In this document: positions 54,055 through 63,450 of the stretch, piece after piece
Layout of the letters: each line of letters starts with the position of its first letter
Position numbering within the stretch: position 1 is the stretch's first letter
Source of the DNA: DATBLY01 sp963705545
GTDB taxonomy: Bacteria; Actinomycetota; UBA4738; HRBIN12
Assembly: GCA_963705545.1 (NCBI GenBank)
Contig: CAVPJX010000001.1
Coordinates: 1,364,001 to 1,428,000, forward strand
DNA length: 64,000 nt
Direction of reading: 5' to 3'
The notes under the pieces: generated by a model
Told to the model about the DNA's origin: nothing
What the model saw: only the letters and a program-made list of their open reading frames with translations
The model's database searches: none
Position numbers and translations under genes: made by a program

Positions 54055-55732
54055 GCGGCACGGGCGACGCGAACCTGGCGCGGGCCTCGGCGCTCGTGGA
54101 CGCGCTCGTGGCGGCAGGCGTCCGGCACGCGTGCCTGTCGCCAGGCTCCCGCTCGACGCCGATCGCGCTGGCGCTCGCGCGGCATCCGGCGATCGAGCTC
54201 CAGGTGCACCTGGACGAGCGGTCGTCGGCGTTCGTCGCGCTGGGGATCGCGAAGGCGACCGGTGTCCCCGCGATCGCCGCGTGCACGAGCGGGACGGCGG
54301 CGGCCGAGTTCCTGCCGGCGGTCGTCGAGGCGAGCCAGGCGCGCGTGCCGCTGCTGGCGCTTGACCGCCGACCGACCCGCCGCGCCTGCGCGGCACCGGC
54401 GCGAACCAGACGATCGACCAGGTCGAGCTGTACGGCCGGTACGTGCGTCGCTTCATCGACGCGCCGCTCGACGGCGTGCCCCAGGACTGGGGCGCCGTCG
54501 GCGCGGCGGCGATCATGGCCGCGCTCGGCGACCCGCCCGGGCCGATCCATCTGAACCTGCCGTTCGACGAGCCGCTCGTCCCGGAGACCACGGCGGTCAC
54601 GGCGACGCCCACCGTTACCGGGAGCACCGCACCGTCCGGATCCTCACCGCCTCGATGCGGACGACGTCGCGCGGCTCGCGCGCCGAGCTCGCGACCGAGC
54701 GGGGCGTCGTGGTGATCGGGTCGATGGCGTCGCCCCCATGGCCGGTCCTCGCGCTCGCGGAGCGGCTCGGGTGGCCGGTGCTCGCCGAGCCGACGTCGGG
54801 CGCGCGGCTCCCCGGCCGGGCGCTCGCGGCCGGACAGCACGTGCTCGGCGCGGGTGCGTGGATGGACGCGCACGCGCCCGACGTGGTCTTCCAGGTCGGC
54901 GCGACGCCGACGACGCGGACGACCCAGCGGTTCGTGTCCGGCGCGGATCGGCTCGTGGTCGTGGATCGCGCCCACCTCGAGCCCGACCCGGAGGGACACG
55001 CCACGGTGCGGATCGTCGCCGACCCCGACGCGCTCGCCGCGGCCCGTACCCCAGGACGGGCCTGGAGCAGGCGCCTGGTTCGACGGGTGGCGTAACGCCG
55101 ACGCCGCCACCCGCGCGGCGGTCGACGAAACGCTCGAGGCATCCGACGAGCCGTTCGAAGGTCGGATCGCGCGCGACGTCGCCGCGGCGATCCCGGACGG
55201 CGGCACGCTGTTCGTCGGCAACTCGATGCCGGTGCGCGACCTTGACGCGTTCATGGCCCCGCGCGACGGCCTCCGCGTCCTCGCGAACCGCGGCGCGAGC
55301 GGGATCGACGGCCTGGTGTCGACCGCCCTCGGGATCGCGGCTGGCGGCGACCGACCGACCGTCGCCCTGCTTGGGGATCTCTCGCTTCTGCACGACGCGG
55401 GGGCGCTGCTCTGGAACGGGCCGCGCGGCCTGGACCTCGTGCTCGTCGTGCCGAACAACGACGGCGGCGGGGTGTTCGACTTCACGGGCCAGGGCACGCT
55501 GCCCGAACACGAGCGGCTGTTCACCACCCCGCACGGCCTCGACCCTCGGGCCATCGCAGACGCCGCCCGGGTCCCGCACGCCCGGATCGAGCGGGCTGGC
55601 GAGCTGATCGCCGCGCTCGGGGAGGCGATCGCGGCGGGAGGGATCCGGCTGCTCGAGGTGCCGGTCGACCGGGCGGCGAACGTTCGGCGCCACGCCCAGG
55701 TCCAGGCGGCCGTCGACGCGGCGCTCGCGTAG
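54051..55732 (+). CDS. menD: SEPHCHC synthase MenD, multiply frameshifted
   Basis: MenD is the ThDP enzyme that joins isochorismate and 2-oxoglutarate. All parts are recognisable but spread over three frames: HACLSPGSRSTPIALALARH and HLDERSSAFVALGIAKATG (frame 1), FIDAPLDGVPQDWG and GPIHLNLPFDEPLVP, then GSMASPPWPVLALAERLGWP and APDVVFQVGATPTTRTTQRF, then GGTLFVGNSMPVRDLDAF, SGIDGLVSTALG and the ThDP motif GDLSLLHDAG with VVPNNDGGGVFDF. I count about six single-base shifts (near 54361, 54388, 54612, 54656, 54690 and 55065). No stop or missense decay is otherwise evident, so sequence error is likelier than a pseudogene. Confidence 0.82.
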
Positions 55733-55766
55733 CCTGCGGGGAAGCACCGCGGCGACGGGAGGCGCG

Positions 55767-56132
55767 ATGGACCTCGACATCCGGATGTTCGACGAGCCCG
55801 ACGAGACGCGGACCTTCGAGAAGGGCCGGCTGGACCTGATCACGATCGACGGCGCGACGCTCGGACGCGCGAGCTACGAGCCCGGCTGGAAGTGGTCCGA
55901 GCACGTCGGTCCGTTGGTCGGCGCGTCCTCCTGCGGTGTCGAGCACCTCGGCTTCGTCGTTTCGGGGCGCGCCGTCGCCGCGATGGACGACGGGACGGTC
56001 GTCCCGCTGGACGCCGGCGCGCTGTTCGCGATCCCGTCGGGTCACGACAGCTGGGTCGTCGGCGACGAGCCCTACGTGTCGATCCACCTGATGGGGGCGA
56101 GCGACTACGCCGCGCGCCACGACGACGCGTGA
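55767..56132 (+). CDS. Cupin-domain protein
   Basis: 121-residue single-domain cupin. Beta-barrel blocks: WKWSEHVGPLVGASSCGVEH (first cupin motif with His and Glu/His ligand positions), GFVVSGRAVAAMDDG and IPSGHDSWVVGDEPY (second motif). ATG 55767 has GGGAGG 5 nt upstream. Substrate or sensing role unknown; stop overlaps the GNAT start. Confidence 0.8.
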   Translation: MDLDIRMFDEPDETRTFEKGRLDLITIDGATLGRASYEPGWKWSEHVGPLVGASSCGVEHLGFVVSGRAVAAMDDGTVVPLDAGALFAIPSGHDSWVVGDEPYVSIHLMGASDYAARHDDA

Positions 56133-56611
56133 GCGAGCCGACGATCCGCCAGGCGTCGCTCGCCGACGTCGACGCGCTGGCCCGGCTCCGCTGGCAGCTG
56201 TACACGGAATACCGCCCCGAGATCGACGAGCCGTTCGAGGTGTACCGCGAGCGGTTCGGCGACTTCGCCGCGTGGGCGCTCGCCCGCGACGATTGGCGCG
56301 GCTGGGTCGCGGAGGGCCACGACGGGGTCGTCGGCAACGCCTGGCTGCAGACCGTCCCGCGCGTGCCGGCACCGGGCCGCCGCGACCCGAGCCCGATCGG
56401 GTACCTGACGAACATGTACGTCGCGGCCGACCTCCGCGGCACCGGGCTCGGCCGCCGTTTGCTGGACACCGTCCTGGACCATTGCCGAGCCGAGGGGTAC
56501 GAGCTCGTCCTCACCTTCCCCGCCGACGCGGTGTACGGCTTCTACGAGCGTGCCGGTTTCGCGCGTCCGCAGTATCCGGTCGTCCACGAGCTGGAGCGGA
56601 GCCACCGATGA
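56129..56611 (+). CDS. GNAT N-acetyltransferase
   Basis: 160-residue acetyltransferase. IRQASLADVDALARLRWQL at the N-terminus, acetyl-CoA loop LTNMYVAADLRGTGLGRRLL (R-x-x-G-x-G/A: RGTGLG), and VYGFYERAGF near the end. GTG overlaps the cupin stop and its stop overlaps the ligase ATG. Substrate unknown. Confidence 0.88.
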   Translation: MSEPTIRQASLADVDALARLRWQLYTEYRPEIDEPFEVYRERFGDFAAWALARDDWRGWVAEGHDGVVGNAWLQTVPRVPAPGRRDPSPIGYLTNMYVAADLRGTGLGRRLLDTVLDHCRAEGYELVLTFPADAVYGFYERAGFARPQYPVVHELERSHR

Positions 56612-57678
56612 CCACGCCCAAGCCGATGCTCGCGAAGTCTCAGGAGGAGATCCCGGTCGGCGAGGGCTGGCGGTACGAGCCGAAGTGGGACGGGTTCCGC
56701 ACGATCGCGACGCGGACCGCGGACGGAGCGGTCACGCTCGCGTCGCGGAACGACCGCCCGCTCGGGCGCTACTTCCCCGAGATCGTCGCGTTGCTCGAGG
56801 CGCAGCCGCCCGCCACCTACGTCCTTGACGGCGAGCTCGTGATGATCACCGAGGGCGAGATGAACTTCGACGGCCTGCAGCTGCGGCTGCACCCTGCCGC
56901 CTCGCGCGTCAACAAGCTGGCCGCCGAGATCCCCGCGACGTTCGTCCCGTTCGACGTGCTGGAGGTCGACGGTCGCGACGTGCGTGCGCTCGACACGGAC
57001 CAGCGCCGCGAGGAGCTCGCCGCGTTGGTCGAACGCCTCGGCGGGACGCCGGCGCCGGAGGGACCCGAGGGCCTGCCGCCAGGACCCGCGATGATCCTCA
57101 CGCCCCGCACCGACGACCCCGAGGTCGCGCGCGCCTGGTTCGAGGACGAGGCGGGCTTCGGGCAGGACGGCCTGGTCGCGCGCCGCGCCGACAGCCGCTA
57201 CGTCGAGGGCGAGCGCGTGATGGTGAAGATCAAGCACCACCGCACCGCCGACTGCGTCGTCGGCGGGTACCGCAAGGAGCGCAAGGGCGACGGCGTCGGC
57301 AGCCTGCTGCTCGGCCTGTACGACCGCGAGGGACGGCTGCACTACGTCGGGCACACGTCCGCGTTCAAGGCGAAGGAGCGGCGCGAGCTCCGCGAGGTCC
57401 TCGCGCCGCTCGAAGGCGGCGACGCGTTCGGGTTCGGGGACTGGGGCGACGGGGCGCGGTCTCCGGGCGGTCAGAGCCGCTGGAGCGCCGGCCGCGACCT
57501 GGAATGGGTCGGCCTGGAGCCGAAGCTCGTCGTCGAGGTCCGGTTCGAGCGCCTGCAGAGCGGCCGCTTCCGCCACTCGGCGTCGATCGTCCGGTGGCGC
57601 CAGGACCGCGACCCGAAGAGCTGCACGTTCGAGCAGCTCGGCGCCGAACCGCCTAGCTGGGAGTTCGAGGGGCCATGA
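56608..57678 (+). CDS. ATP-dependent DNA ligase (LigC-type)
   Basis: 356-residue ligase. Adenylation Lys in EPKWDGFRTIATR (KxDG), motif III YVLDGELVMITEG, motif IV DGLVARRADSRYVEGE, motif V MVKIKHHRTADCVVGGY; then an OB domain. Single ligase domain without polymerase or nuclease parts fits actinobacterial LigC, an accessory repair ligase separate from the NAD-dependent replicative ligase. ATG overlaps the GNAT stop. The 3' end overlaps the convergent VOC gene by 26 bp. Confidence 0.92.
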   Translation: MTTPKPMLAKSQEEIPVGEGWRYEPKWDGFRTIATRTADGAVTLASRNDRPLGRYFPEIVALLEAQPPATYVLDGELVMITEGEMNFDGLQLRLHPAASRVNKLAAEIPATFVPFDVLEVDGRDVRALDTDQRREELAALVERLGGTPAPEGPEGLPPGPAMILTPRTDDPEVARAWFEDEAGFGQDGLVARRADSRYVEGERVMVKIKHHRTADCVVGGYRKERKGDGVGSLLLGLYDREGRLHYVGHTSAFKAKERRELREVLAPLEGGDAFGFGDWGDGARSPGGQSRWSAGRDLEWVGLEPKLVVEVRFERLQSGRFRHSASIVRWRQDRDPKSCTFEQLGAEPPSWEFEGP

Positions 57679-58105
57679 ACATCCAGCGGTGCCCCTCGAG
57701 GTCGGCGGCGCAGTAGAGCCGGCCCACGGGGATGTCCGCGGGTTCGCGGAAGATCGCGGCACCCGCCGCGCGCGCAGCCTCGCAGTGCGCGTCGACGTCC
57801 TCGACGGAGATGAAGACGCCGTCGACCACGAACGGAGAAGCGAGCCAGGCACGAGCGTCGTCGCAGGTTCGTGCGTGCGATGCCGGACTCCGGTACGCGG
57901 GGCCGGGCCAGCCGAGCATCACGACGGCGCCGTGGCGTTCCAGCTCCGCGTGCGTCACGCGGCCCTCGGCATCCACGAACCGCTCGCCGCGCTCCCGGAA
58001 GCCGAACGCCTGCTGGAGCCATGGGATCGCCGATCCAACGTCCTCGTAGGACACCATCGGGATCGCCTCCTGCTCGGATCCCGCGTCGGATCGCTGGACG
58101 CCCAT
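57653..58105 (-). CDS. VOC/glyoxalase-fold protein
   Basis: 150-residue vicinal-oxygen-chelate protein of the PhnB/bleomycin-resistance-like group: AIPMVSYEDVGSAIPWLQQA FGF region, GVFISVEDVDAHCEAARAAG, and the C-terminal DLEGHRWMF with a metal-ligand-type His. Start ATG 58105; ATG 58057 is an internal alternative. Substrate unknown. Confidence 0.82.
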   Translation of the reverse strand: MGVQRSDAGSEQEAIPMVSYEDVGSAIPWLQQAFGFRERGERFVDAEGRVTHAELERHGAVVMLGWPGPAYRSPASHARTCDDARAWLASPFVVDGVFISVEDVDAHCEAARAAGAAIFREPADIPVGRLYCAADLEGHRWMFMAPRTPS

Positions 58106-58117
58106 CTGGGACGCACG

Positions 58118-59401
58118 CTACCCCCAACGGAGCGAGTCGAGGAACGCCCGGAACTTCCGCTCGGTCTCCTCCAGCTCGGCGGCGGGGTCGGAATCAGCGA
58201 CGATCCCCGCACCGGCGAACAACCGGGCGCGTCGCAGCGTGACCTCGGCGCACCGGAGCGCGATCGCCCACTCGCCGTCGCCGTCCGCGTCCATCCACCC
58301 GACCGGACCGGCGTAGCACCCCCGGTCGAACGGCTCCAGCTCGTCGATCAGCGCGAGCGCCGGCTCCCGCGGCGACCCGCCGACCGCCGGCGTCGGATGG
58401 AGCAACCCAGCGAGCTCGAGCGCGGTCGGCGGGGGCTCGCGCAGGCGACCCCGGAACGGCGTCCCCAGGTGCCAGACGTTGGCCGTGCCGACCAGCTCGG
58501 GCTCGGGCGGGTAGGCGAGTTCCTCGCAGAACGGACCCAAGGTCTCGGCGATCGCGTCCACGACGAAGGCGTGCTCCTCGCGATCCTTCGTCGAGTTGAA
58601 CAGCCGGTCGGCGGAAGCTCGGTCTTCGCCCGGGTCGCCGAAGCGCGGGGCCGAGCCCGCGAGCGGCGTCGACGCGATCACGCGCCCTCGCCTCGACACG
58701 AGCAGCTCGGGCGACGCGCCGATCAGGAACGTGGCGCCGCCCTGGCCGATCGGCGTCGCGAACGTGTAGCAGTCGGGGTCGACCGCCCGCAGGTGGCGCA
58801 GCAGGGTCATGGGCTCGAGCGCGCGGCCCGCATCCAGCTCGACGGTGCGGGCCAGCACGACCTTCCCGAGCCCGCCGTCTCGGATCCGATCCACGGCGGT
58901 CGCGACGGAGCGCGCGTAGTCGTCACCGGGAGGCTCCGCGCGGAGGCGGGCCTCCTCGAACGCGGCGGCCGGGTGCGGTCCCCGCGCGTCCGCGATGCCC
59001 GACCCCTCCTCGAACGGGACCCACGCCCCGCCGCCCGCGGCCCGCACCTCGACCCGGAGCGTGACCGCGGGCTCGAGTCGCCGGACCCCGTAGGTGAGCA
59101 GGTGCAACCGCGGCACCCCATGCGTCGCGAAGGGGAACACCCCGACGACGACCGGGCCGGGGCCCGGCGTCGGCACGTCGATCCCGCGGAGCAGCGCGAG
59201 CGCCTCGACCGACGCGCGGACGAACCGTTCGGGACCGCCCTCGACCACCACGGGGTGACCCGCGATGCCCGAGACGCCGATCCCGCGACGCTCGAAGAAG
59301 AAGGACGGGGCGGGCGTGTGGAGCCGCCGGTAGTCGGCCACGAGGTCGAACGCCGACCCGATCGGCTCGGTGCGGGCGACCAGCCGAGCCGACCCGCTCA
59401 T
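58118..59401 (-). CDS. menF: Isochorismate synthase
   Basis: 427-residue chorismate-utilising enzyme making isochorismate. Conserved C-terminal domain: KVVLARTVELDAG, FLIGASPELLVSRRGRVIAS, TPLAGSAPRFGDPGEDR, STKDREEHAFVVDAI, and the signature ALIDELEPFDRGCYAGPVGW plus GAGIVADSDPAAELEETERK. Distinguished from anthranilate synthase by linkage to menaquinone genes; salicylate synthase or EntC is less likely. ATG overlaps the ubiE stop. Confidence 0.92.
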   Translation of the reverse strand: MSGSARLVARTEPIGSAFDLVADYRRLHTPAPSFFFERRGIGVSGIAGHPVVVEGGPERFVRASVEALALLRGIDVPTPGPGPVVVGVFPFATHGVPRLHLLTYGVRRLEPAVTLRVEVRAAGGGAWVPFEEGSGIADARGPHPAAAFEEARLRAEPPGDDYARSVATAVDRIRDGGLGKVVLARTVELDAGRALEPMTLLRHLRAVDPDCYTFATPIGQGGATFLIGASPELLVSRRGRVIASTPLAGSAPRFGDPGEDRASADRLFNSTKDREEHAFVVDAIAETLGPFCEELAYPPEPELVGTANVWHLGTPFRGRLREPPPTALELAGLLHPTPAVGGSPREPALALIDELEPFDRGCYAGPVGWMDADGDGEWAIALRCAEVTLRRARLFAGAGIVADSDPAAELEETERKFRAFLDSLRWG

Positions 59402-60096
59402 GACGCGCGCGTGCCCGTGAGCAGCTGCGCGGCCCCGCCGGTCAGCAGCCGCCGGGACGCGTCGAGGAACCCGGCCTCGGCGAGCATCACGAGCATCCGC
59501 TCCGGCGGCGGCAGGTACGCCATCGACCGCGGGAGGTACGCATACGCGTTCCGGTCGGACAGGGCCCCGCCGATCGCGGGCACGACCCGCCGGAAGTAGA
59601 GGCCGTGCCCGGCCCGCAACAGCGCGTTCTCTGGCTCGGCCGCATCGAGCAACGCGATCCGGCCGCCGGGCTGCACCACCCGGCCGAGCTCCTCGAAGAA
59701 CGCCTCCAGGTCGACGACGTTGCGGAGCGCGAAGCCGCACGTGACGCCGGCGGCCGACGCGTCGGGCATCGGGAGCCGCAGGATGTCGGCCTCGACGAGC
59801 GGTGCCTCGGTCTTCGCCGCGAGCAGCATCCCGTGCGAGAAGTCGAACCCGACCGCGCGGTACCGAGCGCCGATCAGCTCGCGGCAGAGGTCCCCGGTAC
59901 CGCACGCGAGGTCCAACACCAGCGCATCGCCCGGCAGGCGCAGCGACCGGACCGCCGTGCGGCGCCATCCCACGTCCAGGCCGAACGTCATCACGCGGTT
60001 CACCAGGTCATACCGCCCGGCGATCGTGTCGAAGAGCGAGCGGACCGCGCGCGCCTTCTCCTCGCCCTGCGGCAGCGGCGCGTCGGCGCTCGTCAC
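59398..60096 (-). CDS. ubiE: Demethylmenaquinone methyltransferase
   Basis: 232-residue UbiE/MenG, last step of menaquinone synthesis. SLFDTIAGRYDLVNRVMTFG at the N-terminus, SAM motif LVLDLACGTGDLCREL, and VTCGFALRNVVDLEAFFEEL are family marks. GTG 60096 overlaps the stop of the MerR regulator; its own stop overlaps menF. Confidence 0.94.
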   Translation of the reverse strand: MTSADAPLPQGEEKARAVRSLFDTIAGRYDLVNRVMTFGLDVGWRRTAVRSLRLPGDALVLDLACGTGDLCRELIGARYRAVGFDFSHGMLLAAKTEAPLVEADILRLPMPDASAAGVTCGFALRNVVDLEAFFEELGRVVQPGGRIALLDAAEPENALLRAGHGLYFRRVVPAIGGALSDRNAYAYLPRSMAYLPPPERMLVMLAEAGFLDASRRLLTGGAAQLLTGTRAS

Positions 60097-60809
60097 GGCG
60101 CGGATCCCACCTCGATCTGCGCCTCGGCGGTCTCCAGCAGCACGCGCCGGAAGTGGTGCGCCACCAGGTCGGTGACGGCCGGCAGCAGCTCGCGGAACGC
60201 CTCGACCATCTGCGCGGCGGCGGCCGCGTCATCGCTCGCCGTGTCACGGATCGGCTTGCGGACGTGCTCGTCGAACAGCTCGACGGCGCGCTCGGCCAGG
60301 CCGCGCATCGCGGCGTCCGCGTCGCGCGCCAGCGAGAGCAGGTCGCCCAGCGGCAGGCCGAACTCCAGCAGCCGAAGCGCCGTTCGGACGACCTCGATGT
60401 CGGCGGGCGTGTAGCGGGTCCAGCCATCGACCGTCGTGCCGATCCGGATCCCCTCGCGCTCCACGGCCTGGATCAGCGAGGCCGGCACGCCGCTCCGCGC
60501 CGCGAACGCGTCCAGGTCCAGCGTCTCGGCGTCGGTGCCGGGCGCACCCCGGGCCACCGCCACCGCGGCCGCCAGGTCCGCGTCGGCGGTGCCCAGCTCG
60601 CCGCGAACGACCCGCCCGATCGCCGCGAGCGTCAGGCCCTTGCGCTGGAGGTCACGGATCTCGGCGATCCGCGCCGCGTGGCCCGCCCCGTACCAGGCCA
60701 CCCGCCCCTCCCGCTCGGGCGGCTCGAGCAGCCCGAGCGACTGGTAGTAGCGGACCGTGTCGACGGACACGTCGCAGGCCGCGGCGAGCTGCTCCACCCG
60801 GTACCTCAC
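60093..60809 (-). CDS. MerR-family transcriptional regulator
   Basis: 238-residue regulator: N-terminal MerR HTH (VEQLAAACDVSVDTVRYYQS) with wing GRVAWYGAGHAARIAEI, and a long helical C-terminal domain with a second, possibly MerR-like block (LIQAVEREGIRIGTTVDGWT RYTPADIEVV). No Cys-rich metal site. A TAGAGT box is 8 nt before the GTG. It is translationally coupled to ubiE-menF, so it may control its own menaquinone operon; this is inferred from position. Confidence 0.85.
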   Translation of the reverse strand: MRYRVEQLAAACDVSVDTVRYYQSLGLLEPPEREGRVAWYGAGHAARIAEIRDLQRKGLTLAAIGRVVRGELGTADADLAAAVAVARGAPGTDAETLDLDAFAARSGVPASLIQAVEREGIRIGTTVDGWTRYTPADIEVVRTALRLLEFGLPLGDLLSLARDADAAMRGLAERAVELFDEHVRKPIRDTASDDAAAAAQMVEAFRELLPAVTDLVAHHFRRVLLETAEAQIEVGSAP

Positions 60810-60876
60810 GACCGTTCACTCTACGAGTGTCCGCTCGCACGGTCCAAGGCATTCCGCGCGACCGACGCGGGCTACG

Positions 60877-62121
60877 ATGCGCGCCGTGGAGCGCGCGCGC
60901 CGGCCCGTGAGCCTGCTGCTGGTGCTCGGATGCCTCGGGGGCACGCTCCTGATCTCCGCCGCGATCAAGGCACCGTGCGCGTCGGGGGATTGGGGCGACG
61001 GCCGCCAGTACCGGGCGCTCTGCTACTCCGACATCGTCCCGTTGCTCGCGACCGAGCAGCTGGCCGGGGGACGGCTCCCGTTCCTCCAGCCCTGCCTCGA
61101 GACCACGGCGAACTGCGACGAGTACCCGGTCCTGACGATGTACTTCCTGCGCGTGGCAGCCTGGATGCCGGGGGGGAGCACCAGCTCCGCGTGGTTCTTC
61201 GCGACGAACGCGCTCCTGTTATCGATCTGCGCCGCGGCGATCGCGATCTGCCTCTTCGTGATGGGCGCCAACGCTCTCCGGTTCGCGGTGGCGCCCACCC
61301 TGATGATCTACGCGTTCATGAACTGGGATCTGTTCGCGGTCGCCCTGGCGACCGGCGGGCTCCTCGCGTTCTTCCGGCGACGGGACGGCTGGGCGGGCGT
61401 CCTGCTGGGGCTCGGCGCGGCGGCCAAGCTCTACCCGGCCCTGCTGCTGATCCCGCTGATCGCGAGCCGGCTGCGCGGACGCGAGCCCGACGCCGCGATC
61501 CGGATGGGCTGGGCGGCGGCGGGCACCTGGGTCGTGGTGAACCTCCCGTTCGCGCTGCGGCATCCGTCGGCGTGGTGGACGTTCTTCCACTTCAACTCCG
61601 AGCGGCCCGCGGACTGGGACAGCCTCTGGTACCTGGGCTGCCGACACGTGTCGCTGTCGACCATCTGCGAGCACACGGCACGGATCAACCTCCTGTCGGC
61701 GGCTCTGTTCGGAGCGACGATCTGGCTGGTCTGGCGGTGGAAGGGCGCGCGGGACCCGAGCTTCCCGCGGTGGACGTTCGGGTTCCCGATCCTGGTGCTC
61801 TTCCTGCTCACGAACAAGGTCTACTCGCCGCAGTACGGGCTGTGGCTGCTGCCGTGGTTCGCGCTGGGCGGCGCCAGCACCCGTGCGTTCCTCGCGTTCG
61901 AGGCGGCCGACGTCGCGGTGTTCGTCACGCGCTTCTCGTTCTTCGGCGAGCTGTCAGGGTTCGGCGGGCTGCCGTTCGCCTGGTTCGAGCTCGCGATCTG
62001 GATCCGCGCGGCGATCCTCGTGTGGATGGTCGTCGCGTGGGTCCGGCGGCGCGAGGACGACTCCCTCCCCGAGCTCGTGCCACGCTCGACCCTCGAGACT
62101 CCCGCCGCGGCTCCAACATGA
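60877..62121 (+). CDS. DUF2029/GT87-like membrane glycosyltransferase
   Basis: About 414 residues, around 10 membrane helices. Features of GT87 alpha-mannosyltransferases: an extracytoplasmic loop after helix 1 with NCDEYPVLTMYFLRVAAWMP, the AKLYPALLLIPL block, and FNSERPADWDSLWYLGCRHV. A TACGAT box overlaps ATG 60877, so GTG 60886 is also a likely (leaderless) start. GT87 proteins transfer mannose from polyprenyl-phosphate-mannose in cell-envelope glycan synthesis. Coupled to the next membrane transferase. Confidence 0.78.
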   Translation: MRAVERARRPVSLLLVLGCLGGTLLISAAIKAPCASGDWGDGRQYRALCYSDIVPLLATEQLAGGRLPFLQPCLETTANCDEYPVLTMYFLRVAAWMPGGSTSSAWFFATNALLLSICAAAIAICLFVMGANALRFAVAPTLMIYAFMNWDLFAVALATGGLLAFFRRRDGWAGVLLGLGAAAKLYPALLLIPLIASRLRGREPDAAIRMGWAAAGTWVVVNLPFALRHPSAWWTFFHFNSERPADWDSLWYLGCRHVSLSTICEHTARINLLSAALFGATIWLVWRWKGARDPSFPRWTFGFPILVLFLLTNKVYSPQYGLWLLPWFALGGASTRAFLAFEAADVAVFVTRFSFFGELSGFGGLPFAWFELAIWIRAAILVWMVVAWVRRREDDSLPELVPRSTLETPAAAPT

Positions 62122-63364
62122 GCACCGCGGGACACGGATCGGAGAACGCCCGCGCCGGGTCGCGACGCCGGCTCGCGGACGTCGAAGGGCTCATCCCGTG
62201 CCTGTGGGCGTTCCTGGGGCTCCGGATCGCCGTCTCGCTCTTGTCCGCGATCGCGGTCCGACTGATCGACCTGCGCACATCGATCCCGACCGTTCCGGGC
62301 TGGCCTGCGGATCCGGTCACGCCAGGGTGGCACAACCTGGCGACCGGGCTCGTGCGGGAGGACGCGCTGTGGTTCCTGCGGATCGCGACGATCGGGTACC
62401 GCCCGGACGACGGGAGCGCCGCGTTCTTCCCGCTGTACCCGATGCTGACCCGGGTCGTGTCGTGGCTCACAGGCGGCCACCCGGTCTTCGCCGCGCTCCT
62501 CGTATCGAACCTCGCGTTCCTGGGGGCGCTCTTGGTGCTGTATCGGCTGACCGCGCGCACGTTCTCCGACGGCGTCGCGCGGCGCACGATCGTCTACGTC
62601 GCGATCTTCCCCACGGCGTTCTTCTTCCTGGCTCCGTACGCCGAGTCGCTGTTCCTGTTGCTGTCGGTCGCGGCGTTCTGGTTCGCGCGGGACGATCGGT
62701 GGTGGCTCGCCGCGCTCGCCGGCGCGGCTGCCGCGCTGACGCGGAGCGTCGGCGTCCTGATCGCGCCCGCGCTCCTGGTGATGGCGTTCGACCGGAGCCG
62801 CGACCCGGCGAGGGACCCCGGGGCGGGCCCATGCGCACGCCGGGACGACGTCGCTCGCCGGGCGGGTCATGGCCGCATGCGCCGTGCTGATCGGGCCGCT
62901 CCTGTACCTCTCGTGGTGGCAGGTCGCCCACGGGGACCTGCTGGCGCCGCTCGACGCGCAGCGCGGACTGGGGACGGGACGCCACCTTCCCGCTCACGAC
63001 GCTTTGGCGGTCGGCGGCGATGGCGCTCGGCATCGACCCCGTGCGCGGCGGGAACGGCTACTGGGTCATCGACGGCCTCGTGGTGGGTGTGATCCTCCTC
63101 GCCGTGGTGGCCGGCTGGCGACGACTGGCGCCCGCGTACCTCACGTACGCGGCGCTCAGCCTCGCGCTCCCGCTGGCCTACCCCTTCCCCTCGCGGCCCC
63201 TGCTCTCGATGCCTCGGTTCGTGGCCGTGATCTTCCCGGCGTTCTGGGTGGTCGGCGACCTGGTCGAGCGCCGCCGGCTGCCCCACACGCTGGTGGTGGC
63301 CGCGTTCGCGGGTGGCCTCGGCCTCCTGACGGTCCTGTTCAGCACCTGGTGGTACATCTTCTGA
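62118..63364 (+). CDS. PIG-V-like mannosyltransferase, frameshifted
   Basis: About 415-residue membrane protein similar to PIG-V/GPI-mannosyltransferase-2 type (PF04188-like). First 230 residues: VREDALWFLRIATIGYRPDD, AAFFPLYPMLTRVV, AIFPTAFFFLAPYAESLFLL, DDRWWLAALAGAAAALTRSV. Then two one-base shifts (near 62820-62865 and at about 62969, where WGRDATFPLTTLWR is recovered after removing one base) lead through LIGPLLYLSWWQVAHGDLLA and SMPRFVAVIFPAFWVVGD. Likely sequencing indels. ATG overlaps the GT87 stop; both probably act in envelope glycosylation. Confidence 0.75.
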
Positions 63365-63450
63365 TCTTCCCGGGCCTGCAGGAATGCCGCTCGGGTGCCG
63401 ATTAGGATGGGTGGAACACCCCGAGGGGTCCGACGAACGACGGAGGACGG

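Noticed and set aside
52423..55554. A 1043-codon open frame antisense to menB-menA-menD
   Set aside because: No conserved blocks or plausible domain order; composition is that of a GC-rich shadow, and the plus strand carries clear Men proteins.
54051..55732. Programmed ribosomal frameshifting in menD
   Set aside because: About six shifts in both directions with no slippery heptamer or stimulatory structure; sequencing indels explain it better.
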